From positions 682,001-746,000 of the forward strand of contig NZ_ATTE01000001.1 in the NCBI RefSeq assembly GCF_000419525.1: a DNA stretch of 64,000 bases, in the 5' to 3' direction. The DNA is from Leucothrix mucor DSM 2157. Its GTDB lineage: Bacteria > Pseudomonadota > Gammaproteobacteria > Thiotrichales > Thiotrichaceae. The notes under the pieces were generated by a model that saw only the letters and a list, made by a program, of their open reading frames with translations, was not told the origin of the DNA and searched no databases. The position numbers and the translations under genes are program-made. Below, one piece after another: positions 35,808 through 44,044 of the stretch (its first letter is position 1; every line of letters begins with the position of its first letter).

Positions 35808-35821
35808 TCTGATCCAAATCA

Positions 35822-35851
35822 AGCCCCGCGCGTCCTGCTCGGGGCTTTTTT
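35822..35851 (+). terminator. Terminator after clpX
   Basis: AGCCCCG (35822-35828) and CGGGGCT (35840-35846), followed by TTTTTT. Confidence 0.85.
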
Positions 35852-35874
35852 ATAAGAATAAAAATCCCCTGTCA

Positions 35875-35903
35875 GTTGAGATTGATGTCTCCTATCCCAA
35901 TAT
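35875..35903 (+). promoter_or_regulatory. Heat-shock (sigma-32)-like promoter of lon
   Basis: GTTGAGA (35875-35881), 14-bp spacer and CCCAATAT (35896-35903) resemble the sigma-32 pattern CTTGAA-N(13-17)-CCCCATnT. lon is a classical heat-shock gene, which supports the reading. The start would be about 40 bases before the ATG. Confidence 0.5.
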
Positions 35904-35948
35904 CCATTAAATGCCCGTCAGGTATGCATTTAGGCAAAAGAGGTTTAT

Positions 35949-38369
35949 ATGGCAAGAGCAAAAATGATAAAGAACGTTCCCGTCCTCACACTGCGCGATG
36001 TCGTTGTGTATCCACACATGGTTATTCCGTTATTCGTTGGCCGGGAAAAATCGATCCTTGCCCTCGATGAGGCAATGGAAAGTGATAAACAAGTATTGCT
36101 AGTTGCCCAACGCAGTGCTGAGGTTGATGACCCAAGCGCCAAAGATATTTACGAAGTCGGTACTTTAGCGACCATCCTTCAATTACTGAAGCTGCCGGAT
36201 GGCACGTTAAAAGTTTTAGTAGAAGGTGGCGATCGCGCGCTGATTAAGAAAGTGAATGCGGATGACAAGCATTTCACTGCAGACATCGCTGTAATTCCAG
36301 TGGATGAAGACTTCGACGAGCGTAAAGTCGAACTGCTATCTCGCATGCTACTTAATCTGTTTGATAAGTACGTCAAACTCAATAAGAAGATTCCACCTGA
36401 GATTCTATCTTCGCTAAGTGGTATTGATGAGCCTGCGCGTTTGGCTGATACCGTTGCCGCACATCTGGGCTTGAAAGTTGCAGCCAAGCAAGAAATTCTG
36501 GAAACAATCGAAGTTAAAGCACGCTTAGAGCAGCTCATTGAGCTGGTTGAAGGCGAAATTGACTTGTTACAGGTTGAAAAGCGTATCCGTGGTCGCGTTA
36601 AGCAGCAGATGGAGCGTAGCCAGCGCGAGTACTATTTGAATGAGCAGATGAAGGCCATTCAAAAAGAACTGGGCGATTTGGACGATGCACCGAATGAAAA
36701 TGAAGAGCTAACCAATAAGATTCATAAGGCCGGAATGCCTAAAGAAGCGTTGGATAAGACGCTCAATGAAATGAATAAGCTGAAGATGATGTCTCCGATG
36801 TCAGCGGAAGCAACGGTTGTCCGTAATTATATCGACTGGATGGTTGGTCTGCCGTGGAAGAAAAAGTCACGGATTGTGTCTGACTTGAGCAAAGCGCAGG
36901 AAACTTTAGATATTGATCATTATGGTCTGGAAAAAGTTAAAGAGCGTATCGTTGAATATTTAGCGGTTCAGCAGCGTGTTAAGAAACTGAAAGGTCCGAT
37001 TATGTGCTTGGTAGGGCCTCCAGGTGTGGGTAAAACTTCACTGGGTCGTTCGATTGCTAAAGCAACAGGCCGTAAATATACCCGCATGGCATTAGGTGGT
37101 GTACGTGATGAAGCGGAGATCCGTGGTCATCGCCGTACTTACATCGGTGCACTGCCGGGTAAGATTGTACAGAACCTGACGCGTGTTGGTACCCGAAACC
37201 CATTATTCTTGTTAGATGAAATCGACAAGATGGCAATGGATTTCCGTGGTGACCCCGCTTCAGCGATGTTGGAAGTGCTTGATCCTGAGCAAAACCACAC
37301 CTTTGCGGATCATTATCTGGAAGTGGACTTCGATTTATCTGATGTCATGTTTGTTGCGACCTCAAACAGTATGAATATTCCGGGTCCATTATTGGATCGG
37401 ATGGAAGTTATTCGTATTCCGGGTTACACCGAAGATGAAAAACTGAATATTGCGCGCAATTATTTAGTGCCTAAGCAAATTAAAGTGAATGGCCTTGAGA
37501 AGGGTGAGTTGACGATTAGCGATGCAGCACTGATGGCAATGATTCGTCATTACACGCGTGAAGCGGGTGTGCGTAACCTTGAGCGTGAGATTTCTAAGGT
37601 GTGCCGTAAGGTTGTTCGTGAGCATTTGCTGGAGAAAAAAGACAAAACATCGTTGAGTCAGCGAAATATTGAAAAATATTTGGGTGTTCAGCGCTTTGAT
37701 TTTGGCCGGGCAGATAAAGAAAACCAGATCGGGCAGGTCACTGGACTGGCTTGGACATCGGTTGGTGGTGAGTTATTGACTATCGAAAGTGTGAAATTAC
37801 CAGGTACTGGCAACATAAAAAGTACCGGAAGTTTGGGTAAGGTCATGCAAGAGTCGATTCAGGCAGCTGAAACGGTAGTGAAGAGCAGGGCGCGTATCTT
37901 GGGAATTACACAAAAATTCATCAAGTCGCACAATGTTCATATTCACGTGCCAGAAGGTGCGACACCAAAAGATGGCCCTAGTGCGGGTGTGGGTATGGTT
38001 ACGGCGATTGTTTCGTCAATGACTAAGATACCGGTTCGTGCAGAAGTAGCAATGACGGGTGAAATTACTTTACGTGGTGAAGTATTGCCGATTGGTGGTT
38101 TGAAAGAGAAGCTACTGGCAGCACATCGCGGAGGGATTACCACTGTCATTATTCCTAAAGAGAATGAAAAAGACCTGGCCGATGTTCCTGAGAACGTCAC
38201 CAAGGGACTCACGATCAAACCGGTTAAATGGATTGATGAAGTGCTTGAGATTGCGCTTGAGAGTGTTCCTAAGTCCATCTCTATGGAAGAGTATGAAGAG
38301 GCTTCTGATGAGAAGTTGGAGCAAAAATCCTCTGAGGCTGATGCCGATGAGGAGATTCGCGCTCACTAA
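35949..38369 (+). CDS. lon: ATP-dependent Lon protease
   Basis: An 806-aa LonA protease. It has an N-terminal substrate domain ([24 protein letters not shown]), a coiled region, an AAA+ module with Walker [10 protein letters not shown] and Walker [11 protein letters not shown], and a C-terminal protease domain with the Ser-Lys dyad S678 ([10 protein letters not shown]) and K719 ([10 protein letters not shown]). It degrades misfolded and regulatory proteins. The acidic C-terminal tail (about 30 residues) is longer than in E. coli. It has its own, heat-shock-like promoter. Confidence 0.97.
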   Translation: MARAKMIKNVPVLTLRDVVVYPHMVIPLFVGREKSILALDEAMESDKQVLLVAQRSAEVDDPSAKDIYEVGTLATILQLLKLPDGTLKVLVEGGDRALIKKVNADDKHFTADIAVIPVDEDFDERKVELLSRMLLNLFDKYVKLNKKIPPEILSSLSGIDEPARLADTVAAHLGLKVAAKQEILETIEVKARLEQLIELVEGEIDLLQVEKRIRGRVKQQMERSQREYYLNEQMKAIQKELGDLDDAPNENEELTNKIHKAGMPKEALDKTLNEMNKLKMMSPMSAEATVVRNYIDWMVGLPWKKKSRIVSDLSKAQETLDIDHYGLEKVKERIVEYLAVQQRVKKLKGPIMCLVGPPGVGKTSLGRSIAKATGRKYTRMALGGVRDEAEIRGHRRTYIGALPGKIVQNLTRVGTRNPLFLLDEIDKMAMDFRGDPASAMLEVLDPEQNHTFADHYLEVDFDLSDVMFVATSNSMNIPGPLLDRMEVIRIPGYTEDEKLNIARNYLVPKQIKVNGLEKGELTISDAALMAMIRHYTREAGVRNLEREISKVCRKVVREHLLEKKDKTSLSQRNIEKYLGVQRFDFGRADKENQIGQVTGLAWTSVGGELLTIESVKLPGTGNIKSTGSLGKVMQESIQAAETVVKSRARILGITQKFIKSHNVHIHVPEGATPKDGPSAGVGMVTAIVSSMTKIPVRAEVAMTGEITLRGEVLPIGGLKEKLLAAHRGGITTVIIPKENEKDLADVPENVTKGLTIKPVKWIDEVLEIALESVPKSISMEEYEEASDEKLEQKSSEADADEEIRAH

Positions 38370-38411
38370 TGCATAGGCTAATTCTACTTGGTTTTGGGCA
38401 GTAAAAACCTG

Positions 38412-38462
38412 TAGGACAGCGTGAGAGTGGCTAATTTACTGTAGTCACGCTTCGCTGTCCTA
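38412..38462 (+). terminator. Inverted repeat after lon
   Basis: TAGGACAGCG (38412-38421) and CGCTGTCCTA (38453-38462) are perfect reverse complements, followed by AATTTT. Likely the 3' end of the lon transcript, though the T-run is short. Confidence 0.45.
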
Positions 38463-38469
38463 AATTTTG

Positions 38470-38498
38470 TTGAACAATTACTGAGTGGCTGGTATAAC
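38470..38498 (+). promoter_or_regulatory. hup promoter
   Basis: TTGAAC (38470-38475), 17-bp spacer, TATAAC (38493-38498), giving a leader of about 96 bases before the HU gene. Confidence 0.65.
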
Positions 38499-38600
38499 TG
38501 TGCGGCGTACTTCGGCACGTCTCTTGAGGTAAGGGGATTGGGGCTGGTATATATGAAATGGGTACAACCATCATCACACCATTTAAAAGGATAACAATCT

Positions 38601-38873
38601 ATGAATAAGACAGATTTAGTTGCAGCGATGGCGGAAGCTTCCGGTCTGAGTCGTGCAGATGCGGACAAGGCTTACCAGGCATTCGTTGAGACTGTAACAG
38701 CTGCCCTAAATAAAGATGACACTGTGACTCTGATTGGCTTCGGAACCTTCACTGTGCGCGAGCGTGCAGCACGTACTGGCCGTAATCCACGTACTGGCGA
38801 AGAGATCCAAATTAAAGCTTCAAAAAATCCTGTATTTAAAGCTGGTAAAGCTTTAAAAGATGCAGTAAACTAG
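38601..38873 (+). CDS. hupB: DNA-binding protein HU
   Basis: A 90-aa nucleoid protein. It has the HU fold with [21 protein letters not shown] at the N-terminus, [22 protein letters not shown] (DNA-binding arm) and a Lys/Ala-rich end. Position directly after lon matches hupB of E. coli. AAAAGGA precedes the ATG. Two tRNA genes follow at once and probably share the transcript. Confidence 0.96.
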   Translation: MNKTDLVAAMAEASGLSRADADKAYQAFVETVTAALNKDDTVTLIGFGTFTVRERAARTGRNPRTGEEIQIKASKNPVFKAGKALKDAVN

Positions 38874-38889
38874 CGCGCTTTCTACTGGA

Positions 38890-38965
38890 GGGTGATTAGC
38901 TCAGTTGGTAGAGCGCTGCCCTTACAAGGCAGATGTCGGGAGTTCAAGTCTCTCATCACCCACCA
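38890..38965 (+). tRNA. tRNA-Val(TAC), copy 1
   Basis: A 76-nt tRNA with encoded CCA. The anticodon loop CTTACAA between CTGCC and GGCAG gives TAC. It starts 16 bases after the hup stop. Confidence 0.96.
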
Positions 38966-38979
38966 ATTTTTTAGAGTAT

Positions 38980-39056
38980 GGAGCGGTAGTTCAGCTGGTT
39001 AGAATGCTTGCCTGTCACGCAGGAGGTCGCGGGTTCGAGTCCCGTCCGCTCCGCCA
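38980..39056 (+). tRNA. tRNA-Asp(GTC), copy 1
   Basis: A 77-nt tRNA with encoded CCA; anticodon GTC within CCTGTCACGCAGG. It lies 14 bases after tRNA-Val copy 1. Confidence 0.96.
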
Positions 39057-39098
39057 CTTTGAAAGATTTTAGTAGTAGAAAAAAAGTTTAAAAAAACC

Positions 39099-39126
39099 TT
39101 GCAGTATCGAGTGAAACGTATATACT
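39099..39126 (+). promoter_or_regulatory. Promoter of the second Val-Asp tRNA pair
   Basis: TTGCAG (39099-39104), 16-bp spacer, TATACT (39121-39126), 17 bp before tRNA-Val copy 2. Confidence 0.6.
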
Positions 39127-39143
39127 ACGCCAACTCAAACCAA

Positions 39144-39219
39144 GGGTGATTAGCTCAGTTGGTAGAGCGCTGCCCTTACAAGGCAGATGTCGGGAGTTCA
39201 AGTCTCTCATCACCCACCA
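39144..39219 (+). tRNA. tRNA-Val(TAC), copy 2
   Basis: Identical in sequence to copy 1 at 38890-38965, with encoded CCA. Confidence 0.96.
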
Positions 39220-39220
39220 C

Positions 39221-39297
39221 GGAGCGGTAGTTCAGCTGGTTAGAATGCTTGCCTGTCACGCAGGAGGTCGCGGGTTCGAGTCCCGTCCGCTCCGCCA
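39221..39297 (+). tRNA. tRNA-Asp(GTC), copy 2
   Basis: Identical to copy 1 at 38980-39056. Only one base separates it from tRNA-Val copy 2. Confidence 0.96.
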
Positions 39298-39308
39298 TAT
39301 ATAGAAAG

Positions 39309-39337
39309 AAAAGGATACCTAGTGTGTCCTTTTTTTT
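39309..39337 (+). terminator. Terminator after the tRNA pair
   Basis: AAAAGGA (39309-39315) and TCCTTTT (39327-39333) with a T-run from 39330 to 39337. Confidence 0.65.
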
Positions 39338-39447
39338 CGTCTGCAGTTTGTGCAATGCCTAGCACACAGATTGTTTTTATTGGTATGGCTTCGCTCAATC
39401 GGGTATCATCCCCTTCGATAAAAACATTAACGAATAATAGAGATATC

Positions 39448-41343
39448 ATGCTTCAAACAATCAATGATAAAGCGAAGGGATGGGTTGCATACGCAATCGT
39501 TATATTCATCAGTATACCGTTCATGCTATTTGGTATTGGCTCCTATCTGGATGGCAATGAGAAGGTCGTTGCTGCGACTGTTAACGGTGAAGATATAGAG
39601 ATCGCATCGGTTACCACTGCAGCACTGCAGCAGAAGCAACGCCTGACCTCTATTTACGGCTCTCTGCCTCCACAGCTTGATGATAAAACTATCAAAGAGC
39701 AGGTGTTGAATGACTTAGTAAACCGTGAGCTGTTAAAGCAATCGGTAGAAGAGTACGGCTACCGCGCCAGCAGCCAGGAAGTTGCTGATATGATTCGTGG
39801 CATGCCAAGCTTTCAAAAAGATGGCCAGTTTGACGAGACGACTTACCAGCAATTGCTACAAGCGAATCGCTTGAGTCCTACACTGTTTGAACAGCAGACT
39901 CGCGATGACCTTACGTTGCAGCAAATGACTTCTTCAATTGCCGATACAAGCTTTGTACCAAAGCAGCAAGCTGAGCTTTACCAGTCACTGCTTAATCAAG
40001 AGCGTAGCGGTAAGGTTTATAGTCTACGAGTAGAGAATTACACGGACCAGGTCACGCCTGATGCAGACAAAGTAAAAGCATTTTACGAAAGCAACCCAGC
40101 CTTATTTGAAAGCGCTGAGCGTGTAAAACTGCGTTACTTATTGGTTGATCGCGCTCAGTTAGCTTCTAACTTAGAAGTTGATGATGAGAAGCTGGCAGCT
40201 TATTTCGAAGAGAATGCTAATCTTTACCGTCAAGCAGAGCAGCGTAAGATTTCACACATTTTGATTCGTACTGCGGCTGAAGATGATGCAGCGGCTAAAG
40301 CACGCGCTGAAGAGCTTCATGCACGTATCATTTCTGGAGAAAAGACGTTTGAAGAGCTTGCTACAACCGACTCTGATGACACGATCGCTGCTGAAAAAGC
40401 AGGTGATATGGGGTTCATGCAGCTTAATCAAATGTCTGCTGCTCAGGCAACGGCTGCCGCAGCACTGAAGGTCGGTGAAGTATCTGAGCCTGTGTTAACG
40501 GATGCTGGTTACGAAATCATTAAGTTGTTTGATGTGAAGGAAGAAGTTATTCCTGAGTATGAGGCAGTAAAAGCAAAAGTTGATGCGGATTACCGTAACT
40601 CACAAGCAGAAAAAGTATTTATTGATCATGTTGAGAAGCTGCAAACATTGAGCTTTGAGAACGACAGCAGTCTAGAGCCAGCGGCAGATGCGCTGGGTGC
40701 AGAAGTGACTACTTCTGAGTGGATTACTCGCAGTGGTGGTGCAGGTCTTGGTCAGCAAGCTGCTGTTCGTGAAGCCGCTTTCTCTGATGATGTGATGAAC
40801 AATCGTCGTAACTCTTCACTGATTGAAATTAGCCCAACTGAAGCAGTTGTGGTCCGTCTTGAAGTTCATGAAGATGCGTCGGTGAAGCCATTTGCTGAAG
40901 TTGAGAAGCAAGCGACTGATGCGTATATCGATTCAGAGTCTCGCAAGTTAACTCGTGAAAGTGGTGAAGCACTGTTGGCTGAGCTACAAAAGACGGCTGA
41001 TTGGAGTGCGTTAGAAGGTATTGCTGAATTAAATCCAGCAGATATCGAAACTTTCGAGCAGCTTAAGCGTAATGATCGCAAGCTATCTCCACAAGTCGTG
41101 TCTGAAATATTCAAGCTAAGCCCAGCCGATGCTGAGGGTAAAGTAAGCTTTGCCAGCACCATTTTGCCGAATGGCGATTTTTCTCTGATTGGTTTAGATA
41201 AAGTCGTTGATGGCGATACTGAAGTCAGTAACGGCGGCTTAAATAGCTTTAAAGAAGAGTTATCTCGTCGTGAGCAAGATGCTTTGATTAAGGCGATGCG
41301 TGAGCAGGCTGAAGTTATTGTGAATGACTCCGCTCTCGAATAA
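39448..41343 (+). CDS. ppiD: Periplasmic folding chaperone PpiD
   Basis: A 631-aa membrane-anchored parvulin-like protein. After MLQTINDKAKGW comes one N-terminal anchor (about residues 13-33), a SurA_N-like chaperone region, and a parvulin domain near residues 265-360 (QRKISHILIRTAAEDDAAAKARAEEL and DMGFMQLNQM). PpiD acts at the SecYEG exit on the periplasmic side. The ATG at 39448 starts the family sequence; the longer frame to 39322 overlaps the terminator. Position after hup matches E. coli. Confidence 0.95.
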   Translation: MLQTINDKAKGWVAYAIVIFISIPFMLFGIGSYLDGNEKVVAATVNGEDIEIASVTTAALQQKQRLTSIYGSLPPQLDDKTIKEQVLNDLVNRELLKQSVEEYGYRASSQEVADMIRGMPSFQKDGQFDETTYQQLLQANRLSPTLFEQQTRDDLTLQQMTSSIADTSFVPKQQAELYQSLLNQERSGKVYSLRVENYTDQVTPDADKVKAFYESNPALFESAERVKLRYLLVDRAQLASNLEVDDEKLAAYFEENANLYRQAEQRKISHILIRTAAEDDAAAKARAEELHARIISGEKTFEELATTDSDDTIAAEKAGDMGFMQLNQMSAAQATAAAALKVGEVSEPVLTDAGYEIIKLFDVKEEVIPEYEAVKAKVDADYRNSQAEKVFIDHVEKLQTLSFENDSSLEPAADALGAEVTTSEWITRSGGAGLGQQAAVREAAFSDDVMNNRRNSSLIEISPTEAVVVRLEVHEDASVKPFAEVEKQATDAYIDSESRKLTRESGEALLAELQKTADWSALEGIAELNPADIETFEQLKRNDRKLSPQVVSEIFKLSPADAEGKVSFASTILPNGDFSLIGLDKVVDGDTEVSNGGLNSFKEELSRREQDALIKAMREQAEVIVNDSALE

Positions 41344-41362
41344 GTTTTAACCGTTATCTATC

Positions 41363-41400
41363 GGGCCTCTTTGGTGTTAATCCACCACAGGGGCCTTTTT
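41363..41400 (+). terminator. Terminator after ppiD
   Basis: GGCC (from 41364) with an inner TGGTG / CACCA stem and GGGGCC on the other side, ending in TTTTT. Confidence 0.75.
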
Positions 41401-41420
41401 GTATTAAGCAGGAACGTATT

Positions 41421-42707
41421 ATGAAAGTGCATTTGAAAGCCTTGGGCTGTCGTCTTAATGAAGCAGAATTGGAGCAATGGTCACATGCATTTCGTGCTGA
41501 AGGGCACTCGATGGTTACCGATCATCAGGATGCTGATGTGGTTGTCGTTAATACCTGTGCAGTTACTGCTGATGCTGGAAAAAAATCGCGCAAACTGATG
41601 AATCGCTTATACCGCGAAAATCCGGAATCAAAGCTAGTAGTCAGTGGCTGCTATGCGACTTTGGAAGCGGATAAGGTTGCAGATCATTTGGGTGTTGACT
41701 TGGTAGTGCCAAACCCTCAGAAAGATCAGCTGCCGCAAATGGTTATGGACAAATTTGAAGCCAATACCATGCCATTAATTGCGATGGAGCCTGGTGAAAG
41801 TAATTTATTTCAACGTGGTCGCCAGCGTGCTTTCATTAAAATTCAGGATGGCTGTCGTTATCGTTGTACTTTTTGCATCGTTACCGTGGCTCGTGGTGAT
41901 GAGCGTAGTCGTACAATTGCGGATATTTTGGATGAAGTTCAGCGATTGCAGACTCAAGGTATTAATGAGATCGTACTGACCGGTGTGCATGTTGGTGGTT
42001 ACGGCAGTGATTTAGATACTTCTTTGTTTGATTTGGTTAAAGCCATTTTGAGTGAGACTGATATTCAACGCATTCGTTTTGCATCGGTTGAGCCTTGGGA
42101 TTTACCCGATGAGTTTTTTGGCTTGTTTGAAGACCCACGCTTGATGCCACATATGCACCTTCCATTACAAAGTGGTTCTGATACTGTTTTACGACGCATG
42201 TCACGCCGCTGTAAGACTGACTCATTCCGCCATTTGGTAGAGCAAGCTCGCCAAAGTGTTCCAGGTTTTAATGTCACTAGCGACATCATTGTAGGCTTCC
42301 CCGGCGAAACTGAAGCTGAGTGGCAGCAAACTATGGAATATGTGGAATCCGTTGGTTTTGGTCATTTGCATATTTTCTCTTATTCGCCGCGAGAAGGCAC
42401 CAAAGCTTCACGTCTACCTAATCCGGTTGATGAGTTAATTAAGAAAGAGCGTAGTCTAGAAATGCACGCGTTGGCTGAGCGTCTTAAACAGGATTTCGCC
42501 ATGCAGCATGTCGGTCAGACAGTTCCAGTGTTATGGGAGCGTCAAAAGTTGCAGGGTACGACGGCGATCTACGCAGGCTACACGCCTAACTTTATGAAAG
42601 TTGAAACTTCTGTCACTAACGCGGTCTTACTAGAGAACCGCATCGTTAATACTCAATTGATTGGGTATGACGAGCAAAACCAAACGCTGACAGGTAAGGT
42701 AGGATGA
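41421..42707 (+). CDS. mtaB: tRNA t6A37 methylthiotransferase, MtaB family
   Basis: A 428-aa radical-SAM methylthiotransferase converting t6A37 to ms2t6A37 in ANN-decoding tRNAs. The N-terminal UPF0004 domain has LGCRLNEAELEQW, NTCAVTADAGKKSRK and SGCYA (three cluster Cys); the radical-SAM site is CRYRCTFCIVTVARGDERSR; HMHLPLQSGSDTVLRRMSR follows. The short MKVHLKALGCRLN start is typical of MtaB rather than MiaB or RimO. The stop overlaps the next ATG by 4 bases (ATGA). Confidence 0.9.
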   Translation: MKVHLKALGCRLNEAELEQWSHAFRAEGHSMVTDHQDADVVVVNTCAVTADAGKKSRKLMNRLYRENPESKLVVSGCYATLEADKVADHLGVDLVVPNPQKDQLPQMVMDKFEANTMPLIAMEPGESNLFQRGRQRAFIKIQDGCRYRCTFCIVTVARGDERSRTIADILDEVQRLQTQGINEIVLTGVHVGGYGSDLDTSLFDLVKAILSETDIQRIRFASVEPWDLPDEFFGLFEDPRLMPHMHLPLQSGSDTVLRRMSRRCKTDSFRHLVEQARQSVPGFNVTSDIIVGFPGETEAEWQQTMEYVESVGFGHLHIFSYSPREGTKASRLPNPVDELIKKERSLEMHALAERLKQDFAMQHVGQTVPVLWERQKLQGTTAIYAGYTPNFMKVETSVTNAVLLENRIVNTQLIGYDEQNQTLTGKVG

Positions 42708-43297
42708 AAATAAAGAACTGGGGATGGATATTAGCAAGCTTGCTGTTTGCGGCTGTGCTGAGTGGCTGTAATAGCAAGGAACAAACCCCGGAAGCTGTTG
42801 CTGGTGAGTTCTGGCAAGCAGTAATCGATCAGGATATGGAGAAAGCCAAGTCTTTAGCCAGCTGGGATACGGTGGATTACCTCAAATATATTCGGTCAGG
42901 GCAATTAAAGCCTGAGCGCTATGAGTTGGGTGAGGTAATGAAGGGCGAGAAAAGTGCCTCGATTGATACTTTCTTATATTCTCAAAAGCTGGGTCAAACC
43001 AGCGTTAAGATCCCCGGTAAAACAGTTCTGATTAGTACCGAGCATGGTTGGCGGGTCGATCTTGCCGAGACTATCGGTAGTACGGTACAAGAAACCATGG
43101 GAACTGTTTTCGATCAGCTGAATAATCTGATGCAGCAAGGTATTCAAGGTTTAGATAAGCAATTATCCGAATCTCTCAATGAAGTAGAGAAAGCCTTACA
43201 GCAAGGCGCAGAAGAGCTACGTAATGAACTCTCCAAGCCACCGTTTAATACTCAGCCATCACAACCCGCCATTCCACCTAATAGCCAGCGGATTTAA
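42704..43297 (+). CDS. Predicted lipoprotein, DUF4878-like
   Basis: A 197-aa protein starting with a lipoprotein signal (MKIKNWGWILASLLFAAVLSGC; Cys22 in the LSGC box). Residues about 28-105 (TPEAVAGEFWQAVIDQDMEKAKSLAS) resemble the NTF2-like DUF4878 domain. Then comes an amphipathic, probably coiled-coil region (LDKQLSESLNEVEKALQQGAEELRNEL) and a Pro-rich tail. It overlaps mtaB by 4 bases, so it is in the same operon although the function seems unrelated. Its 3' end overlaps the convergent cyclo-ligase gene by 20 bases. Confidence 0.75.
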   Translation: MKIKNWGWILASLLFAAVLSGCNSKEQTPEAVAGEFWQAVIDQDMEKAKSLASWDTVDYLKYIRSGQLKPERYELGEVMKGEKSASIDTFLYSQKLGQTSVKIPGKTVLISTEHGWRVDLAETIGSTVQETMGTVFDQLNNLMQQGIQGLDKQLSESLNEVEKALQQGAEELRNELSKPPFNTQPSQPAIPPNSQRI

Positions 43298-43892
43298 TTC
43301 GCAAGAAGCTGCTTTGTGTCGCAATCGCCTCAGCCGGGACATCCCATGGCTGGGGCGTTTGTGTTTCTATCATTTGGAAGTCATAAGCAAATGCGATGAG
43401 CTGGGGCAGTTGCGGTGCATTGTCTTGATGTTTGAATGCAAAAGTTCGATCGTAATAGCCACCACCCATACCGATGCGATTTCCTAATGGATCAATCGCT
43501 ACTAATGGCATGATCACAGCATCCAGCTTTGTAGCATCTTCCAATATTTCCGTCTGGCTTAAATCCGGCTCCAAAATCCCAAAGCGATTAATGATCATGG
43601 CTGAATCAGGTTTGTAGGCCGCAAACGTCAGTTTCGCCTGTTTATCTTCCGGTAAAATAGGCACATAAAAAGTTCTATCGGGATGGTTTTTCGCTAGCTG
43701 AGCTTGCAGGGTAGTGGGGTCTGCTTCGCCACGGATCGGCAGGTAAAAAGCAATATGCTGCGCTGATTCCAGACAACCGCTATCCAAAATATTTTGGCAA
43801 ATCTGTGCTGAGAAACTCGTTTGGTCTTCAACACTTAAGGCAGCCCGCTGCGCACAGACCTGGTGACGAATACGTTGCTGATTTTCCTGCAT
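43278..43892 (-). CDS. 5-Formyltetrahydrofolate cyclo-ligase
   Basis: A 204-aa enzyme making 5,10-methenyl-THF from 5-formyl-THF with ATP (YgfA/MTHFS family). The family segments are IAFYLPIRGEADPTTL, the C-terminal metal/phosphate motif DAVIMPLVAIDPLGNRIGMGGGYYDRTF and IAFAYDFQMIE. The ATG at 43892 has GGAG 8 bases upstream; a GTG at 43901 is less likely. In many gammaproteobacteria 6S RNA lies just upstream of this gene; here only a ~140-base gap with the MltD terminator is present. Confidence 0.93.
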   Translation of the reverse strand: MQENQQRIRHQVCAQRAALSVEDQTSFSAQICQNILDSGCLESAQHIAFYLPIRGEADPTTLQAQLAKNHPDRTFYVPILPEDKQAKLTFAAYKPDSAMIINRFGILEPDLSQTEILEDATKLDAVIMPLVAIDPLGNRIGMGGGYYDRTFAFKHQDNAPQLPQLIAFAYDFQMIETQTPQPWDVPAEAIATQSSFLRIKSAGY

Positions 43893-43965
43893 AGTGATCA
43901 CTCCGATAAGCTAAGACGCTAGGTTCAAAGTGTGATAATGCGATAGCTGTTTTGCAGATTCCAAC

Positions 43966-44006
43966 AATAAAAACGACCCCATACCAGAGCTGCTGGCAGG
44001 GGTCGT
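43966..44006 (-). terminator. Terminator after the MltD-like gene
   Basis: On the minus strand ACGACCCC (44006-43999) pairs with GGGGTCGT (43980-43973), with a CCAG/CTGG inner stem, followed by TTTTATT. Confidence 0.8.
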
Positions 44007-44044
44007 ATTATTCAAGCATAAGCCTTGAGATTAGCGACTAATTA

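Noticed and set aside
43893-44044. 6S RNA upstream of the 5-formyl-THF cyclo-ligase gene
   Set aside because: The gap is too short for a 180-nt 6S RNA and most of it is the terminator of the MltD-like gene.
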